DNA from: Sclerurus mexicanus | Lineage: Eukaryota > Chordata > Aves > Passeriformes > Furnariidae | NCBI GenBank assembly: GCA_013396755.1 | Contig: VWZF01005196.1 | Location: forward strand, 716,098-780,097 | DNA length: 64,000 bases | Direction of reading: 5' to 3' | Shown here: piece after piece, positions 51,001-58,500 of the stretch | Layout: each line of letters begins with the position of its first letter | Position numbering within the stretch: position 1 is the first letter of the stretch | Translations under genes and position numbers: made by a program | The notes under the pieces: model-generated | Seen by the model: the letters and a program-made list of their open reading frames with translations, nothing else | What the model was told of the DNA's origin: nothing | Database searches by the model: none

Positions 51001-53959
51001 ATGATGCATTATTAACATAGCTGGATATTTTAAGCAGATCCATGCCTAGAAAAAGAAAAATCATGTTCTTGGCCTTGTAAAGCACAAGTTCACACACACA
51101 TATTCTCTTATAACTCAGGATGAATGCACTCTCTATTCCCTACTCATAATTTTCAATTTTCCTTCTTTTGTTTGACTAATGAGAGAAGGTAACGCTTCAG
51201 TTAAGACAAATTAATATTCTAATAGCCAAGAAGAAATATAAACCAGTCAGAGATTTCTTAGTGGTGCATTTTCTTTGCCTTTAGATCTGGGAAGAGCTCT
51301 AGGTTTTAAAGCTATAAGGTTTAGGAAAGTCCCAACAATAGTGCAGACAAAATTTAATATCACATATACAAAGAAAAGTATGAACATTAACCTCCCACAC
51401 TGGCCTATTCCCATGGTGTTTAGACCCTTCAAATACTTGAGGACATTTACCCTATTTTCCCCTCAGTCACTGTTTGGCTGAGCTTATACATACTTAGGCC
51501 TTTTAGTCTTTCCTCATAAATCAAACTGCAACCCATGATTACTTCCGTTACTTTTATCTGAAGCTTTGCCAGTGATGACTTCTTTCTGGGATCAAGGTTT
51601 GTTCCAAAATTTGAAGACAAAACTCTAGTCATTGCTGCTTCTAGGTTCAATCCCACAACCTCCAGACTTGTTCCTTGCTGTGAGAATTTGCTGAAGTTAA
51701 CTTACTCTCATACTCCTGAATTACCAGGAAAATACTTTTAAAAAATCAATGCAGAGAGGAGTTACTTTTTCTTTCCAAGCCCAGTAGAATTAAATTCTGT
51801 CTGTGAGAGATTGTTTCTAAAATACATTGTCAGATGTTGCTCATTTCCATGCGAGAAAGGGTCTTCTTTGCCAAATATGCATGGCGTGTTTGTTCCATGC
51901 TATGAGCAGTGCTTATAGTGGGTTGCTGTCATTGGTCAAATGAAAAATGAAGGCTCAGTTCCAAACTCTTAGTCACTGTTGTTCTGAATATGTGGAATCT
52001 CAAGGGGAAAAAAACCAAGGCTGTCCTTTTTTAAGAAACCACAAGGCCCAGTGATGACCATTCAAGGTAATTATATGTAGTGATTTCTTACAAACAGTTT
52101 CATGAGTTTTCCTTGAGTAATTTACATGACAAAGGTAAAGTCACTGTTAATAAGTGGAAAGTAAAATTTTACTCTCAAATTTGTCAAAAAAGTAGCTTTG
52201 TAAGGTAGGCCAATAGGGCTATGTTAATCCTGGTCAGGTAAACCATTGGGGGAGTTCCAGGGCATGTTAGCATGCTCCTTGCTGCAGTTTTGGCTAAAAC
52301 ACTCTTCCAGATGATGCTGGGATCTGATTGAAAGACAGCCTTGGACTATTTGAATTACCAGTGCATAGTCTAAAGGACCCAGTGGCTGCCCTTCCCACAG
52401 GGAGTGCTGTTCTCCCTCCTACCTACAGCATCTTGTCCTCAGTGTTTGCTGGTACCATTCGTTATTCACATTCATGAGGACTGTATCTGTTTTAATGCGA
52501 CCCTCCAGGCTCGCTTGCTGGAATGTGTCTGGAAAGTGAGTAATGTGGACTAGATGGTGTTTTTGAGCCTTCTCCAAGTGATGAGGACATTGAACCCAGG
52601 TTTCTCACCTTCTGTGAAGGTCTGCAACCATCAAGTCGTGAGCTGAAAGGAAAGGGCCAATATCCTTCCCTTGAAATAATGCAGTTTTCTAATATGTGAA
52701 GAGTTTGATTCTCCTGGTGAGGCAAGTCCAAGCACTTCTTGTGCTTTGCAGCTTTGTAGGACCTAACTTTTGGATGCAGGTGGTACTTCAGCAGATGCTG
52801 AAATGCTGAGGATGGAGCTGCCCGGGTGTGCCTGGAAGGAGAACTGTGCCTGGGGAGCTTCAAGTCAAGAGCTTGGTTGGGGAGGAGAGGATTAGAATTC
52901 AGGGCTCATCCCAGATTTCAGGGAAATCTTTGTGGAAGAGGGGAGTCCATGTTTAAAACTCGTGATTTGTAATTATCATTGCGCTAAATCTGTCCCTTTT
53001 AGATGGTGTGTGCTTAACTCATCAGAAACAGAGAGCCATAGCTGATACTGCTGAAGTGCTTGAGCAAGGGTTAGTCCACAATTATCAGAAGAATTTTACA
53101 TTATATTAATTCCTAATTCACACCTTTTCTGCCTTTTCTGTGTGTATACTAATAATTGCTAGGGAATTGTTATTCTACCTCCTTCCAATTCTTTATGTCG
53201 GATTTCTTCCCTTTCAACCTCATCAATCTCATGTTTTACTTTTTTTTTTCTTTTTAATAATATCAAATCATGAAAACATCAAATAGAAGGTATTTCTTGA
53301 CATTTCAAAAACCCAACTTTATACAACTTGGACTTCTGACTAGAGTCTATGCCCATGGATAAGTACATTTTGGATTTAAGAATATAGCAGTGTGCTCTCT
53401 CCTTTGTTATAAGGCTGCTATTAGTGGACCAGTGTGGTGTCCACTGCTCTCATTAAAGAACAAGTCAAAACAAATCCAACTCTGAAATTACATTGTTATC
53501 AATCTCTTTAAAGTTCTGTAATAACTGAAATTTGTCTCAGTGTGCTCTGTCATCAAGCACTCTGGATAGACACATACTTTGCCCCAAAAACCATAGCTTC
53601 TGCTTAGTTGAAACTATATTGAAAAGATTAGTTTTTTTCAGAAGTCACTACTGCCATCAATAATTTAATTTCCCAGCTACTCTGAGCTCATTTAGTTTTG
53701 ATGCAGTCTTTTCCAGAACCAGTTTTGGAATTTAAATGCAAACCCTAATGCATTATTTTGCGGTGTGTTTTAAAACTTAGGAAGGGCAGAAATATTCCTG
53801 TGCACAGACAAGCTTAATGATACCTTTTGTATTTTCATTTTCAAGAGGCATTTGTCCCCTGAAGAGTTCCAGGAAGTCTTCAAAATGAGCATTGAGGAAT
53901 TTGATCGTCTGGCACTTTGGAAGCGGAATGACCTGAAGAAAAAAGCCCTGCTTTTCTAA
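2963..53959 (+). CDS. ABLIM2: ABLIM2, actin-binding LIM protein 2 (3' half, 16 exons)
   Basis: Coding segments join as 2963-3050, 6235-6293, 10022-10099, 14621-14767, 16697-16729, 19295-19415, 21161-21259, 26452-26553, 27886-27939, 32684-32736, 33358-33505, 37824-37882, 39873-39927, 41287-41294, 41525-41605 and 53846-53959. Every intron is GT-AG and phases agree throughout, giving 432 residues and a TAA stop. Domains in this fragment: end of LIM4 (residues 1 to about 38), Ser/Pro/Tyr-rich linker (about 50-365), villin headpiece (369-432). The family links F-actin, through the headpiece, to partners bound by the four LIM domains, and in mammals ABLIM2 is a muscle and brain protein that co-activates STARS/SRF signalling (family knowledge). 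The start codon and LIM1-3 lie outside the window. ABLIM1 and ABLIM3 were considered; as recalled, their linkers and headpiece ends differ clearly. Confidence 0.93.
3051..6234 (+). other. ABLIM2: ABLIM2 intron A-B
   Basis: AT-rich intron of 3,184 bp. It holds an A-run around 4787-4806 and one CR1 fragment (listed separately). The exon A frame stays open into the intron as far as about 3367, which would extend the protein if the intron were retained, but that stretch has no conserved character. Confidence 0.85.
5826..5970 (+). mobile_element. CR1 LINE fragment, sense orientation
   Basis: Carries the familiar avian CR1 3' region: AACAGGTTTCCCAGAGATGC, then GGATCTCCATCCTTGGAGAT, then GAGCAGGAGGTTGGACTGGA, and a closing CCAGAGATCCCA. 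It is truncated at both ends and diverged. The small ORFs on both strands here are by-products of the repeat. Confidence 0.85.
6235..6293 (+). CDS. ABLIM2: ABLIM2 exon B: end of LIM4
   Basis: Completes the split glycine codon and adds 19 codons (TSIWHPVCRQAAKAEEKNK). H35-x2-C38 of the fragment are the last zinc ligands, so LIM4 ends here, and a basic/acidic stretch starts the linker. The acceptor is ctttccag and the donor AAG/gtaaaa. The exon ends in phase 0. Confidence 0.95.
7920..8265 (-). mobile_element. CR1 LINE fragment, reverse-transcriptase region, antisense
   Basis: Read on the minus strand it encodes a broken piece of CR1 ORF2: NTPEGRDAIQRDLDGLGKW followed by NLMKFNKAECKVLHLGQG, the palm/thumb end of the RT. 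The usual GVPQGSVLGPVL region is degraded and frameshifted near 8200-8220. Overlapping ORFs on either strand (156 and 182 codons) come from this repeat and are not host genes. Confidence 0.9.
8408..8512 (-). mobile_element. CR1 LINE 3'-region fragment, antisense
   Basis: The plus strand reads GAAAGGGACCTCTGAAGGTC then ATCTTGTCCAACCCC, the reverse complement of the CR1 3' region. It cannot be the same insertion as the RT fragment at 7920-8265, because in a minus-strand copy the 3' region should sit at lower, not higher, coordinates than the RT. Confidence 0.8.
10022..10099 (+). CDS. ABLIM2: ABLIM2 exon C: linker
   Basis: 26 codons in phase 0 (ETRTSSESIISVPASST... ending SPSRVIY), between acceptor gccatag and donor TAT/gtgagt. 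The Ser/Thr-rich segment SSESIISVPASSTSGSP is close to what I recall for mammalian ABLIM2 and differs from ABLIM1 and ABLIM3, making it one of the best paralog discriminators in the window. Confidence 0.95.
10100..14620 (+). other. ABLIM2: ABLIM2 intron C-D
   Basis: Intron of 4,521 bp, AT-rich, with a short GTTT-rich stretch near 11360-11390. No repeat, RNA gene or extra exon was recognised. A polypyrimidine tract precedes the acceptor cttttcttag. Confidence 0.85.
14621..14767 (+). CDS. ABLIM2: ABLIM2 exon D: linker, Tyr-rich segment
   Basis: 49 codons in phase 0, beginning AKLGDEILDYRDLAALPK, then KAIYNIDRPDMISYSPYIS and DDRHSYGE. The block EILDYxDLAALPK is conserved in all three ABLIM proteins; RPDMISYSPYIS points to ABLIM2. 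The several tyrosines lie in contexts that could be phosphorylated, which is inference only. The donor is GAG/gtactg. Confidence 0.96.
14768..16696 (+). other. ABLIM2: ABLIM2 intron D-E
   Basis: Intron of 1,929 bp with an A/C-rich low-complexity patch at about 14931-14966 and a T-rich patch at about 15150-15176. Nothing else was recognised. Confidence 0.8.
16697..16729 (+). CDS. ABLIM2: ABLIM2 exon E: 33-nt small exon
   Basis: Eleven codons, SPQLLSPTPTE, in phase 0 at both ends, between acceptor tttgcag and donor GAG/gtaatc. It aligns with the SPRTLSPTPSAE segment of ABLIM1, so it is an old exon of the family. Because it is symmetric and a multiple of three, it could be skipped without breaking the frame; whether it is alternative here cannot be seen. 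Confidence 0.88.
16730..19294 (+). other. ABLIM2: ABLIM2 intron E-F
   Basis: Intron of 2,565 bp. A 135-codon minus-strand ORF at 18041-18448 has no recognisable domain and is likely chance. No repeat family was recognised. Confidence 0.8.
19295..19415 (+). CDS. ABLIM2: ABLIM2 exon F: linker
   Basis: 40 codons plus one base: GDQDDRSFKQYRTSSPSS, then GRYTPTSHSPQHYSRP. The SPQHYSRP motif is an ABLIM hallmark. The preceding AG is in tcctctaag. It ends in phase 1 at CCA G/gtaatc. Ser-Pro and Thr-Pro pairs are frequent, typical of a disordered, phosphorylatable linker. Confidence 0.95.
19416..21160 (+). other. ABLIM2: ABLIM2 intron F-G
   Basis: Intron of 1,745 bp with a 20-bp direct repeat at 19741-19786 (listed separately) and an A-run at about 21071-21085. 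The acceptor tract reads ctctgttgcccccag. Confidence 0.82.
19741..19786. repeat. Two 20-bp direct copies, 26-bp period
   Basis: CAATGAATGCTCACAGGAGG occurs at 19741-19760 and again, identically, at 19767-19786, separated by GTGATG. It looks like a local tandem duplication. Complete identity suggests it is young or perhaps polymorphic. Confidence 0.95.
21161..21259 (+). CDS. ABLIM2: ABLIM2 exon G: linker, optional-type exon
   Basis: 99 nt, phase 1 at both ends: completes an Ala codon, then GTQSLGTSSCISLPQHPS and PTSTFRHHYIPFFK. The words SSCISL and FRHHYIPFF match ABLIM2 as recalled from mammals. Being symmetric and divisible by three it is a natural cassette. The donor is AAAG/gtaagg. The 137-codon minus-strand ORF covering it is a shadow. 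Confidence 0.95.
21260..26451 (+). other. ABLIM2: ABLIM2 intron G-H
   Basis: Intron of 5,192 bp, the second longest here. No repeat family, RNA gene or convincing extra exon was recognised. ORFs near 23717-24302 have no known motif. Confidence 0.8.
26452..26553 (+). CDS. ABLIM2: ABLIM2 exon H: linker
   Basis: 102 nt, phase 1 at both ends: GSESGRSTPSLSMYSDSK then SSPSVYQQAPRHFHIP. SGRSTPSLS and QAPRHFHxP are conserved ABLIM words. Homology fixes the acceptor at AG 26450-26451; a second AG four bases on would shift the frame. The donor is CCAG/gtaggc. Confidence 0.95.
26554..27885 (+). other. ABLIM2: ABLIM2 intron H-I
   Basis: Intron of 1,332 bp carrying a CR1 3' tail at 26829-26900 and T-rich patches at about 26633-26660. 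The acceptor tract before exon I is a long pyrimidine run (ctttctctttcctcttcctcag). Confidence 0.82.
26829..26900 (+). mobile_element. CR1 LINE 3' end with ATTCTATG tail
   Basis: Contains GGTTGGACTTGATCTCAGAG and TCTTTTCCAACCTTAA, ending in GATTCTATGG, the terminal repeat unit of avian CR1. Only the last 70 or so bases remain, the usual 5'-truncated form. Confidence 0.85.
27886..27939 (+). CDS. ABLIM2: ABLIM2 exon I: IYRKPPIYKQH motif
   Basis: 54 nt, phase 1 at both ends: DTGVKDNIYRKPPIYKQH. The IYRKPPIY core is nearly invariant across ABLIM1-3 and related proteins; its tyrosines are candidate kinase or SH2 targets (inference). The donor is CATG/gtacgg, a weak but valid GT. Confidence 0.96.
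28388..28500. repeat. AT-rich low-complexity stretch (AAT-like)
   Basis: Over 100 bases made almost only of A and T, with repeated AATA/ATAATA words, likely a decayed trinucleotide-type microsatellite. No gene signal. Confidence 0.75.
30239..30466 (-). mobile_element. Probable retrocopy of an mRNA 3' end, antisense, with target-site repeats
   Basis: Read on the minus strand, AATAAA (30272-30277 on the plus strand) is followed 22 bases later by a run of ten A (30240-30249). The 10-mer AATACATGCT sits next to the tail at 30229-30238 and again at 30467-30476, as expected of target-primed insertion of a 5'-truncated transcript. I could not name the parent. Processed copies are rare in birds, so a chance match remains possible. 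Confidence 0.5.
32684..32736 (+). CDS. ABLIM2: ABLIM2 exon J: RRSDGEDGSLDQD segment
   Basis: 53 nt encoding AARRSDGEDGSLDQDSKK with a split first Ala codon, ending in phase 0. The words RRSDGEDGSLDQD are the ABLIM2 signature. The acceptor is a tandem cagcag, so use of the second AG would drop one alanine; mammalian ABLIM2 as I recall it has both alanines. The donor is AAG/gtaatg. Confidence 0.95.
32737..33357 (+). other. ABLIM2: ABLIM2 intron J-K
   Basis: Short intron of 621 bp with a run of TA dinucleotides near 32990-33000. The acceptor tract is ctttttactctctccag. Nothing else was recognised. Confidence 0.82.
33358..33505 (+). CDS. ABLIM2: ABLIM2 exon K: linker, GC-rich 3' part
   Basis: 148 nt starting in phase 0: LKTSWLILKGDMDTRTNSPD, then SDTRSLSLTAGSDRENFP and RAQEGTTAGYS. 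SWLxLKGDxDTRTNSPD matches ABLIM2. The 3' half is GC- and CpG-rich against an AT-rich surround. It ends in phase 1 (TCC C/gtgagt). Confidence 0.94.
36091..36171 (+). CDS. ABLIM2: Candidate unannotated ABLIM2 cassette exon
   Basis: 81 nt between acceptor gttttcccag and a strong donor gtgagtaa. It enters and leaves in phase 1, as exon K and exon L require, has no stop in that frame, and would insert 27 residues (GHTVSPVPADAAQPHLIF followed by TLVHFSLA). It is GC- and CpG-rich inside an AT-rich intron, like the 3' half of exon K. I do not recognise the peptide from mammalian ABLIM2, so this is inference from splice signals, phase and composition; it could be chance. Confidence 0.4.
36560..37075 (-). 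mobile_element. Old, diverged CR1 LINE fragment, antisense
   Basis: Several separated words on the plus strand match, in order, the antisense of amniote CR1 ORF2 as I recall it: AGCTGGAGAAACTTTTGCTA, CAGCTTGACTTCTGGCAG, CTCTCTGCTGATCC, TTAATCCAGTGGGGTCTG, CAGCTCTTTGAG. Divergence is high, so it is much older than the CR1 copies with readable RT. Edges are approximate. Confidence 0.55.
37824..37882 (+). CDS. ABLIM2: ABLIM2 exon L: PYSKSASLPGYGKNGLHQ
   Basis: 59 nt completing a split Arg codon, then FPYSKSASLPGYGKNGLHQ, ending in phase 0. The SKxxSLPGYGxNGLH motif is shared with ABLIM1 and ABLIM3. The acceptor is cttttacag and the donor CAA/gtaggt. Confidence 0.95.
37883..39872 (+). other. ABLIM2: ABLIM2 intron L-M
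   Basis: Intron of 1,990 bp with a short TG-rich stretch at about 38304-38332 containing the 16-bp perfect palindrome TATGTGTATACACATA (38317-38332). Nothing else was recognised. Confidence 0.82.
39873..39927 (+). CDS. ABLIM2: ABLIM2 exon M: linker before headpiece
   Basis: 55 nt, phase 0 start and phase 1 end: PENMGQYETDQESSWGMK plus one base. The WGM(K/R)EYK junction with the next exon is conserved in ABLIM2 and ABLIM3. The acceptor is ctttctctgtcag and the donor AAAG/gtacat. Confidence 0.93.
39928..41286 (+). other. ABLIM2: ABLIM2 intron M-N
   Basis: Intron of 1,359 bp with no recognisable repeat. It ends tctcattctcttgcag before the 8-nt exon. Confidence 0.82.
41287..41294 (+). CDS. ABLIM2: ABLIM2 exon N: 8-nt microexon (EYK)
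   Basis: The eight bases AATACAAG lie between ttgcag and gtaaga. With the G from exon M they give Glu-Tyr-Lys, exactly the EYK that joins WGM(K/R) to IYPY in mammalian ABLIM2 and ABLIM3. Skipping it would shift the frame into the headpiece, so inclusion is needed for the normal C-terminus. It is too small for ordinary gene finders. Confidence 0.88.
41295..41524 (+). other. ABLIM2: ABLIM2 intron N-O
   Basis: The shortest intron, 230 bp. Its first 57 bases remain open in the exon N frame up to a weak GT at 41352-41353, allowing a longer exon N (see findings). Confidence 0.8.
41525..41605 (+). CDS. ABLIM2: ABLIM2 exon O: headpiece, N-terminal subdomain
   Basis: 81 nt, phase 0 at both ends: IYPYETLIVTNRVRVKLPK then DVDRTRLE. 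This is the variable-loop half of the villin headpiece; DVDRTRLERHL spans the exon O/P junction and is the core of the fold. The acceptor is ctttttaacag and the donor GAG/gtagga. It matches ABLIM2 far better than ABLIM1 or ABLIM3. Confidence 0.96.
45120..45575 (+). mobile_element. CR1 LINE fragment, sense, RT end to 3' region
   Basis: Plus-strand order is that of a sense CR1: a decayed RT end (GTCTGCAGATGACATGAACT, CAGAGCGACCTGGCCAGG) and then the 3' region with GTTCCTCACTGAAAGAGCAG, GTTGCCCAAGAGGCTGTGGA and CTCTATCCCTGAAGGCATGC. It is frameshifted and non-functional. Confidence 0.88.
49124..49720. mobile_element. Solo LTR of an avian endogenous retrovirus (ERVL-like) with target duplication
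   Basis: A 587-bp unit from 49129 (TGTGCTGATTTTGGCTGGGG) to 49715 (ending ACCACAACA) is flanked by the identical 5-mer CTAAG at 49124-49128 and 49716-49720. It has the TG...CA ends of an LTR and a late ATTAAA (49586-49591) as possible poly(A) signal. There is no internal retroviral sequence, so it is a solo LTR left by recombination between two LTRs. The 5-bp duplication and the start sequence suggest an ERVL-type family; the exact family name is not asserted. Coordinates include both duplications. Confidence 0.9.
51400..51680 (-). mobile_element. Old CR1 LINE 3'-region fragment, antisense
   Basis: The plus strand contains the ordered words TTCAAATACTTGAGG, CCCCTCAGTCACTG, GGCCTTTTAGTCTTTCCTCA and AATCTTCAAATTTTGGAACA-like sequence in reverse, resembling the antisense of the amniote CR1 3' part (gene-end text about 'leaders' of the tail region). 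Divergence is high and edges are approximate. Confidence 0.5.
53846..53959 (+). CDS. ABLIM2: ABLIM2 exon P: headpiece C-terminal subdomain and stop
   Basis: 38 codons including TAA at 53957-53959: RHLSPEEFQEVFKMSIEEF then DRLALWKRNDLKKKALLF. This is the compact three-helix headpiece core: the phenylalanines pack the core, and W plus the KKKALLF tail form the F-actin contact known for villin-type headpieces. The usual VFGM reads VFKM here (TTC AAA ATG). The acceptor is ttttcattttcaag. Confidence 0.97.
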   Translation, partial: RHLSPEEFQEVFKMSIEEFDRLALWKRNDLKKKALLF

Positions 53960-54461
53960 ACCCTCCTGGATAAAATATGTGCTTAATCAAAATAAAAATA
54001 GTCTTGCCAGAACTATCACATGCACTTGCTGTTGAACCATTGTCCAGCTTCATTGTGTTAGTATGTGTCGAGGGAAACAGGACAGATTAGATGGTAATGT
54101 GTTGAGATACAGAGAATTTGCTAATCTTGCATTTCCAGCTGGTTTTGTCAGTAACTCCTGGTCCTACCCAGTTTACAATGTGCAAAAAAATCTAGCTTTA
54201 AATTTATTGTTGCTTGCAGTTATTGCTTAAAGTGAATGGAAATTCTGAAAGGAAAAGAAAAAAACTGTAGCTGTGACACAGGAAACGCATCCAACGTTTT
54301 GTTCCATTAAGTTTTATAATGCGATTTTTACAAAATCAAGTCAGTAATTAATATAAAATTTTCCAACGGCGGATCACATGCTGTTAAAAATAGAGTAAAA
54401 GCCAAAGAAAAGCATATCCGCAAGCAATTATTGCAATTGTTTATGTGTGGTACTTTTTAAG

Positions 54462-54467
54462 AATAAA
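54462..54467 (+). other. Candidate poly(A) signal AATAAA
   Basis: AATAAA about 500 nt after the stop, followed by A-rich then T-rich sequence. Moderate context. Confidence 0.35.
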
Positions 54468-55513
54468 AGCAAAAATATGGAAGCACCTTAATTCTACTTC
54501 TTATATTTAAACACAGCATACTCTTTAAAAGGTCATATTTGTCTAGAAGGTAACTAGCTATCTTTAATTACAACATCAGAGTTTTTATTTTATTAAGAAT
54601 ATATTGTGACATAAAACGGTTATCATTACTAAAATGTGTACAGACCTACTTAAAGATTTAGTCCCATTCATCAGGAAAACTGAAGCCTTATAAAAAACTG
54701 GTTTAAGAGTGTAGTGTGCCAGTTGACTGTGTTCTCCTACTAGTTTGGAGATGTTTGGAGAACTTTTTTTTTTACATTTCATGCTGATAAAAATGCCATA
54801 TAATCTTAATTATCATGTAGATAGAGCTATCTATCTATAAAAGAATTGTTTTCATTATGTATGTCCTCAGCAATGACATTCTTACTTTCTCAGCTTTCTG
54901 GCTTTACACCGTAAGCCATGAGAACTGTGATGGCAATTGGTAGATGTGGAAATGGAACAGTTCAGCATAAAATGTAACAAAAAAGCTTGGTGTGCTCTAT
55001 CAGTAATACAGACAATTATAATCAAATATATAAAACCCTCATGCATTACTATTTGCATGTTTCTGTACAAACCAATTTAAAAAGAAACAAACCTATGTGA
55101 TACTGGTGCAGTACCTTGAAACTATCTTAAATAACAAGCAAAGCTAACAAAATCTAAGCATTTGATATGAGCGTTAGACCTTAATATCTCTTCCAGCTGA
55201 AAGACTGTATTAAGTTTAATAGTTTCATATGGTCAGAAGTATGGTTGCTGACAAAGAATGTTTTAAAGTGAGTTGCTAGTTTTGCGTGATACTAAAAGAG
55301 CATTACAAAAAGTACATTTTTCAGCCATGTGTCAGTATTCTGCATTTTTACTGCCTTGAATGTTTGTACTCACCTCCTACGTCACTACGTCTTTTTGCAT
55401 TTCCTTAAAGTAACTGGTTAATATATGCACTACAACACACTATTTCAACTTGGAAAAATCATAGCATTGAACATGCCTTCTTCCAACTAACTTTCAAAAT
55501 CCATGCTGTTGGA

Positions 55514-55519
55514 AATAAA
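55514..55519 (+). other. Candidate poly(A) signal AATAAA with GU-rich downstream element
   Basis: AATAAA, then a possible cleavage CA about 12 nt later, then ATGTTTTGTCTG, which has the composition of a downstream element. A Pumilio-type octamer TGTAAATA follows at 55669-55676 and would be in the mRNA only if a later site is used. Confidence 0.4.
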
Positions 55520-58500
55520 TATTTTCTCATGACCTAAATGTTTTGTCTGATGATACAAATGTTTAAAAAACTTCATTAAAACAAAGACATAACTGAATGA
55601 CTTTGCTAATGTGTGTATAATTTTTAGATTGTACTGTTGCCCTGGATAGGGTCTTCCCATGATATTAATGTAAATAGTATGTAATTTGCATTAGATTTGC
55701 TCACTGAGGAGAGTGTTGAGTGTACTTCAGAATGTCAAGTTCCTGTAAAGTTGATCATGATTCCAACAATCCATCAAGCAACTGTCACATCTCACCAAGG
55801 AAAAGCTGCTTCACTGGTGATGTGCAGTGTAGAGAACCACTAGCCAGTTTTAAATGAGAGCACCTGTAGACCACATCCATAATGCTCTTCAGCCTCAGAA
55901 CAGCTTGTTATGTTCTCCCTACACGTGAAAACTGGCAGCACACTGAAATGGGTCAGTCCTAAATATGATCAGCAAGGCCCACTGCTACTATGGAAAGCTA
56001 AACCGAGCAGAACAACTGGGGAGAGAATGATTATGAGGAAGTTTGATGTTGGAGAAGACCACTCTTCTCATCTACACCTTCCTGGGACATTGGATCGATT
56101 ACAGGCATCAGATCAGATACCACTCTTGTTTTACATACCTGTGTAGACATTTTAGCTTACAAGCTTCTTATCGCAATGCACAACTGGATTAGAAATGGTA
56201 CCCCATCATCTTTCTGCATTTGCTTACAAGTCCCTTTGTCATTCAGTCCTCCCTTTTATGGCCAGTGAAGAGAAAAAATGTCTTCAGTCACATCCTAATG
56301 TTCAAAACTAGTGAGATGAATTGTTCCTATCCTATTCCTGTCCACTGAATATAAAGAAAGCCAGTCCCACTGCAGAAGTATAATTGCAGGCTGTCTAATC
56401 GTAGATTAAATTAATTCTATGCCTACAATCTACCATTGAAAATAAGCCAGATTTTACCAAGCTGGTGGAATACCATTCTTACAACCACTAGCAGTTCCTA
56501 GACCGTGTTATCAAATCACTTTCAAACCACTGGGAAAGTACTTTGAATTGCACAGATCTTACAAAACACCTAAACACAGTAATTCTTTGTGTTCATTGTA
56601 CTATTCACTAAACAGGCATGTATTCCATGCCAAACACGCAAAAATGTTTTAGAAGACAGTCAGTTTATCAACTTATGTTCCTACAACCAGCCAAAACCAA
56701 AAAGGAATTTTGGCTTCCATACACAAAACCTTTGCTAACTTTAGATGAACAAGTACTCTTGTGTGTCCTTCATATTTAATTTTCCTGAAAGTTTGAAATG
56801 GTCTGTAGATGTCTGTTCCATGCAAAGGTGGCATGACTCGGGAAGCTGATCATTTTGTCAGATGATACATGCCAGTGTATCACTCTATATTTAAAGCATC
56901 TACTGTCATGTGGTGTAGCGACCTATTCTGTTATGTTTTCTAGCCTAACTAAATTCACATTTACAGTATGATATTGTGTGCTGGATTTGGCACCAACCAA
57001 ATATACCAGTGTAAAAGGGCCATAAAGTGAGTAGCATTGTAATTCGCTTCACTGCTGTTTTCTGTACATCACCTAAATTCCATAAACCAGACCATGGGAC
57101 ACCAGATTCTGTTTCTAAAATTTATCATGTTTTCCTCATTTAAAAATTGCAAATTGGAATTTTAGTCATGTAGTTTTCTTTCAGGAACTTTGAGTGTCTA
57201 ATTAAATGTGAGCGGACTAACACGTGCATAGTCAATATTCTGGTTTATTTTAATAGAGTTCCATATGCTAATCTTAAATAGCATTATGAAATGGAAAATG
57301 CATTTCAGAGTAATGAGATAAGACTTTGCCAGAATATTCCATCTGATAGTGTGGTCTGGTGCTGGCAGTAAAAAACTGAGTCTTGACAAATCATAGGCTG
57401 TTTTTCAGATAATACTCTTTAGAGTTATTAAGTTACTGTTCTATAGTATTGTTTTCAAGGACACACTGTCTTTCAGCATTTTGTTAAGTATGGATATGGC
57501 TATGCAACTCAAAAAGATCAGTATAGCTCTAAGAGAAACTTATTTTGATATGTATACAAGAGGCAAGGGAATTCTGTCAGAGATTTCATTTTCATTCTTG
57601 GATCTGAGTTGTATGCCTCAGCTGTTCATGACAATCCTGATCTATGACCTAATTCTCACCTCATGTATTTTAAAGAAGACATGTCTCAAACACAGCAATT
57701 GAGGAGCCAGCTTATTTCATCATCTTAATCTTGGAGACAAAGGAACACATGGATTTTTGTGGTTGCTGAGGAATATCTGACCAATAATTCCAGATAGGAA
57801 ACCAGGCATGCCAGATTACCATTATAGCTGTCTGAGAAGGCTGGACATTTTTGTCTGACCTTCTATTTCTTTTCCTTGTGGTTCACAGAGAACTTTGAAA
57901 CCTATAATTGCAGAAACAAGAAAATATATAGTTGTGAGATGCTACCTGGAATCTAGTAACCCTCTGAGACGAAGCTAGTTTTACGTGAATAAAAAAGATA
58001 TAGTTCAGACCAAGACAGCTGCCTTGTTTTACATTCCTCATTTTGATTTTGAGGAACCATCTATTTAACATTTGCCAAATGTTAACAACCCAGACCATTA
58101 ATTTTATCAACCTTCTCACAGATCTGCAGTAAAATGCTGTTCTGCTATTTTCAAATGACCTTGGTGAGATCCCAGGCACTTCTGTCTGTCTGGTACATGA
58201 GCTTCAGAGTGTCCTTATATTCATATGCTCCTGCCCCTTTGATTTGTGTGTGAAGAACAGGACAAGGTCATGTTCTTCTAAGTGTCCTGAGGTCTAGACT
58301 GACCCTTGACCAATGTGATTACTTGATAGGTCACTGTCATGGGCTACCATTTTTCAGATATCTTGTTTAAAAAAAGATGACTGTTTTTAATACCACAATG
58401 ACAGATGCAACCTGCTTGTACATGTATAATTATACTGGAGGCTTGCATCTCTTCTTCACATCCAGGCCACCTCTGAGGTATGGCCAAATCCTTAAAGGCT

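Larger units (their letters stand above)
41606..53845 (+). other. ABLIM2: ABLIM2 last intron O-P (12.2 kb)
   Basis: The longest intron. It carries a sense CR1 copy (45120-45575), a solo LTR (49129-49715), an old antisense CR1 fragment (about 51400-51680) and a short hairpin with 9-bp arms at 42741-42762. A 123-codon minus-strand ORF at 52492-52863 has no recognisable domain. The rest is unremarkable AT-rich DNA. Confidence 0.82.
53960..55540 (+). other. ABLIM2: Probable ABLIM2 3'UTR
   Basis: Follows the stop codon. Candidate poly(A) signals are AATAAA at 53991-53996 (only 31 nt after the stop, unlikely), 54462-54467, and 55514-55519, the last followed by a U/GU-rich stretch (ATGTTTTGTCTG). 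I take the last as the most likely of the three, but the true end cannot be settled without transcript data and could lie further on. Confidence 0.4.

Noticed and set aside
52492..52863. 123-codon minus-strand ORF in the last intron
   Set aside because: No domain, no splice or promoter context and no recognisable similarity; the length is possible by chance in 64 kb.
2963..53959. Assignment to ABLIM1 or ABLIM3 instead of ABLIM2
   Set aside because: As recalled, ABLIM1 ends RRNDMKKKAKLF and ABLIM3 ends KRNELKKQARLF, and both have different linkers; this gene has the ABLIM2 words.
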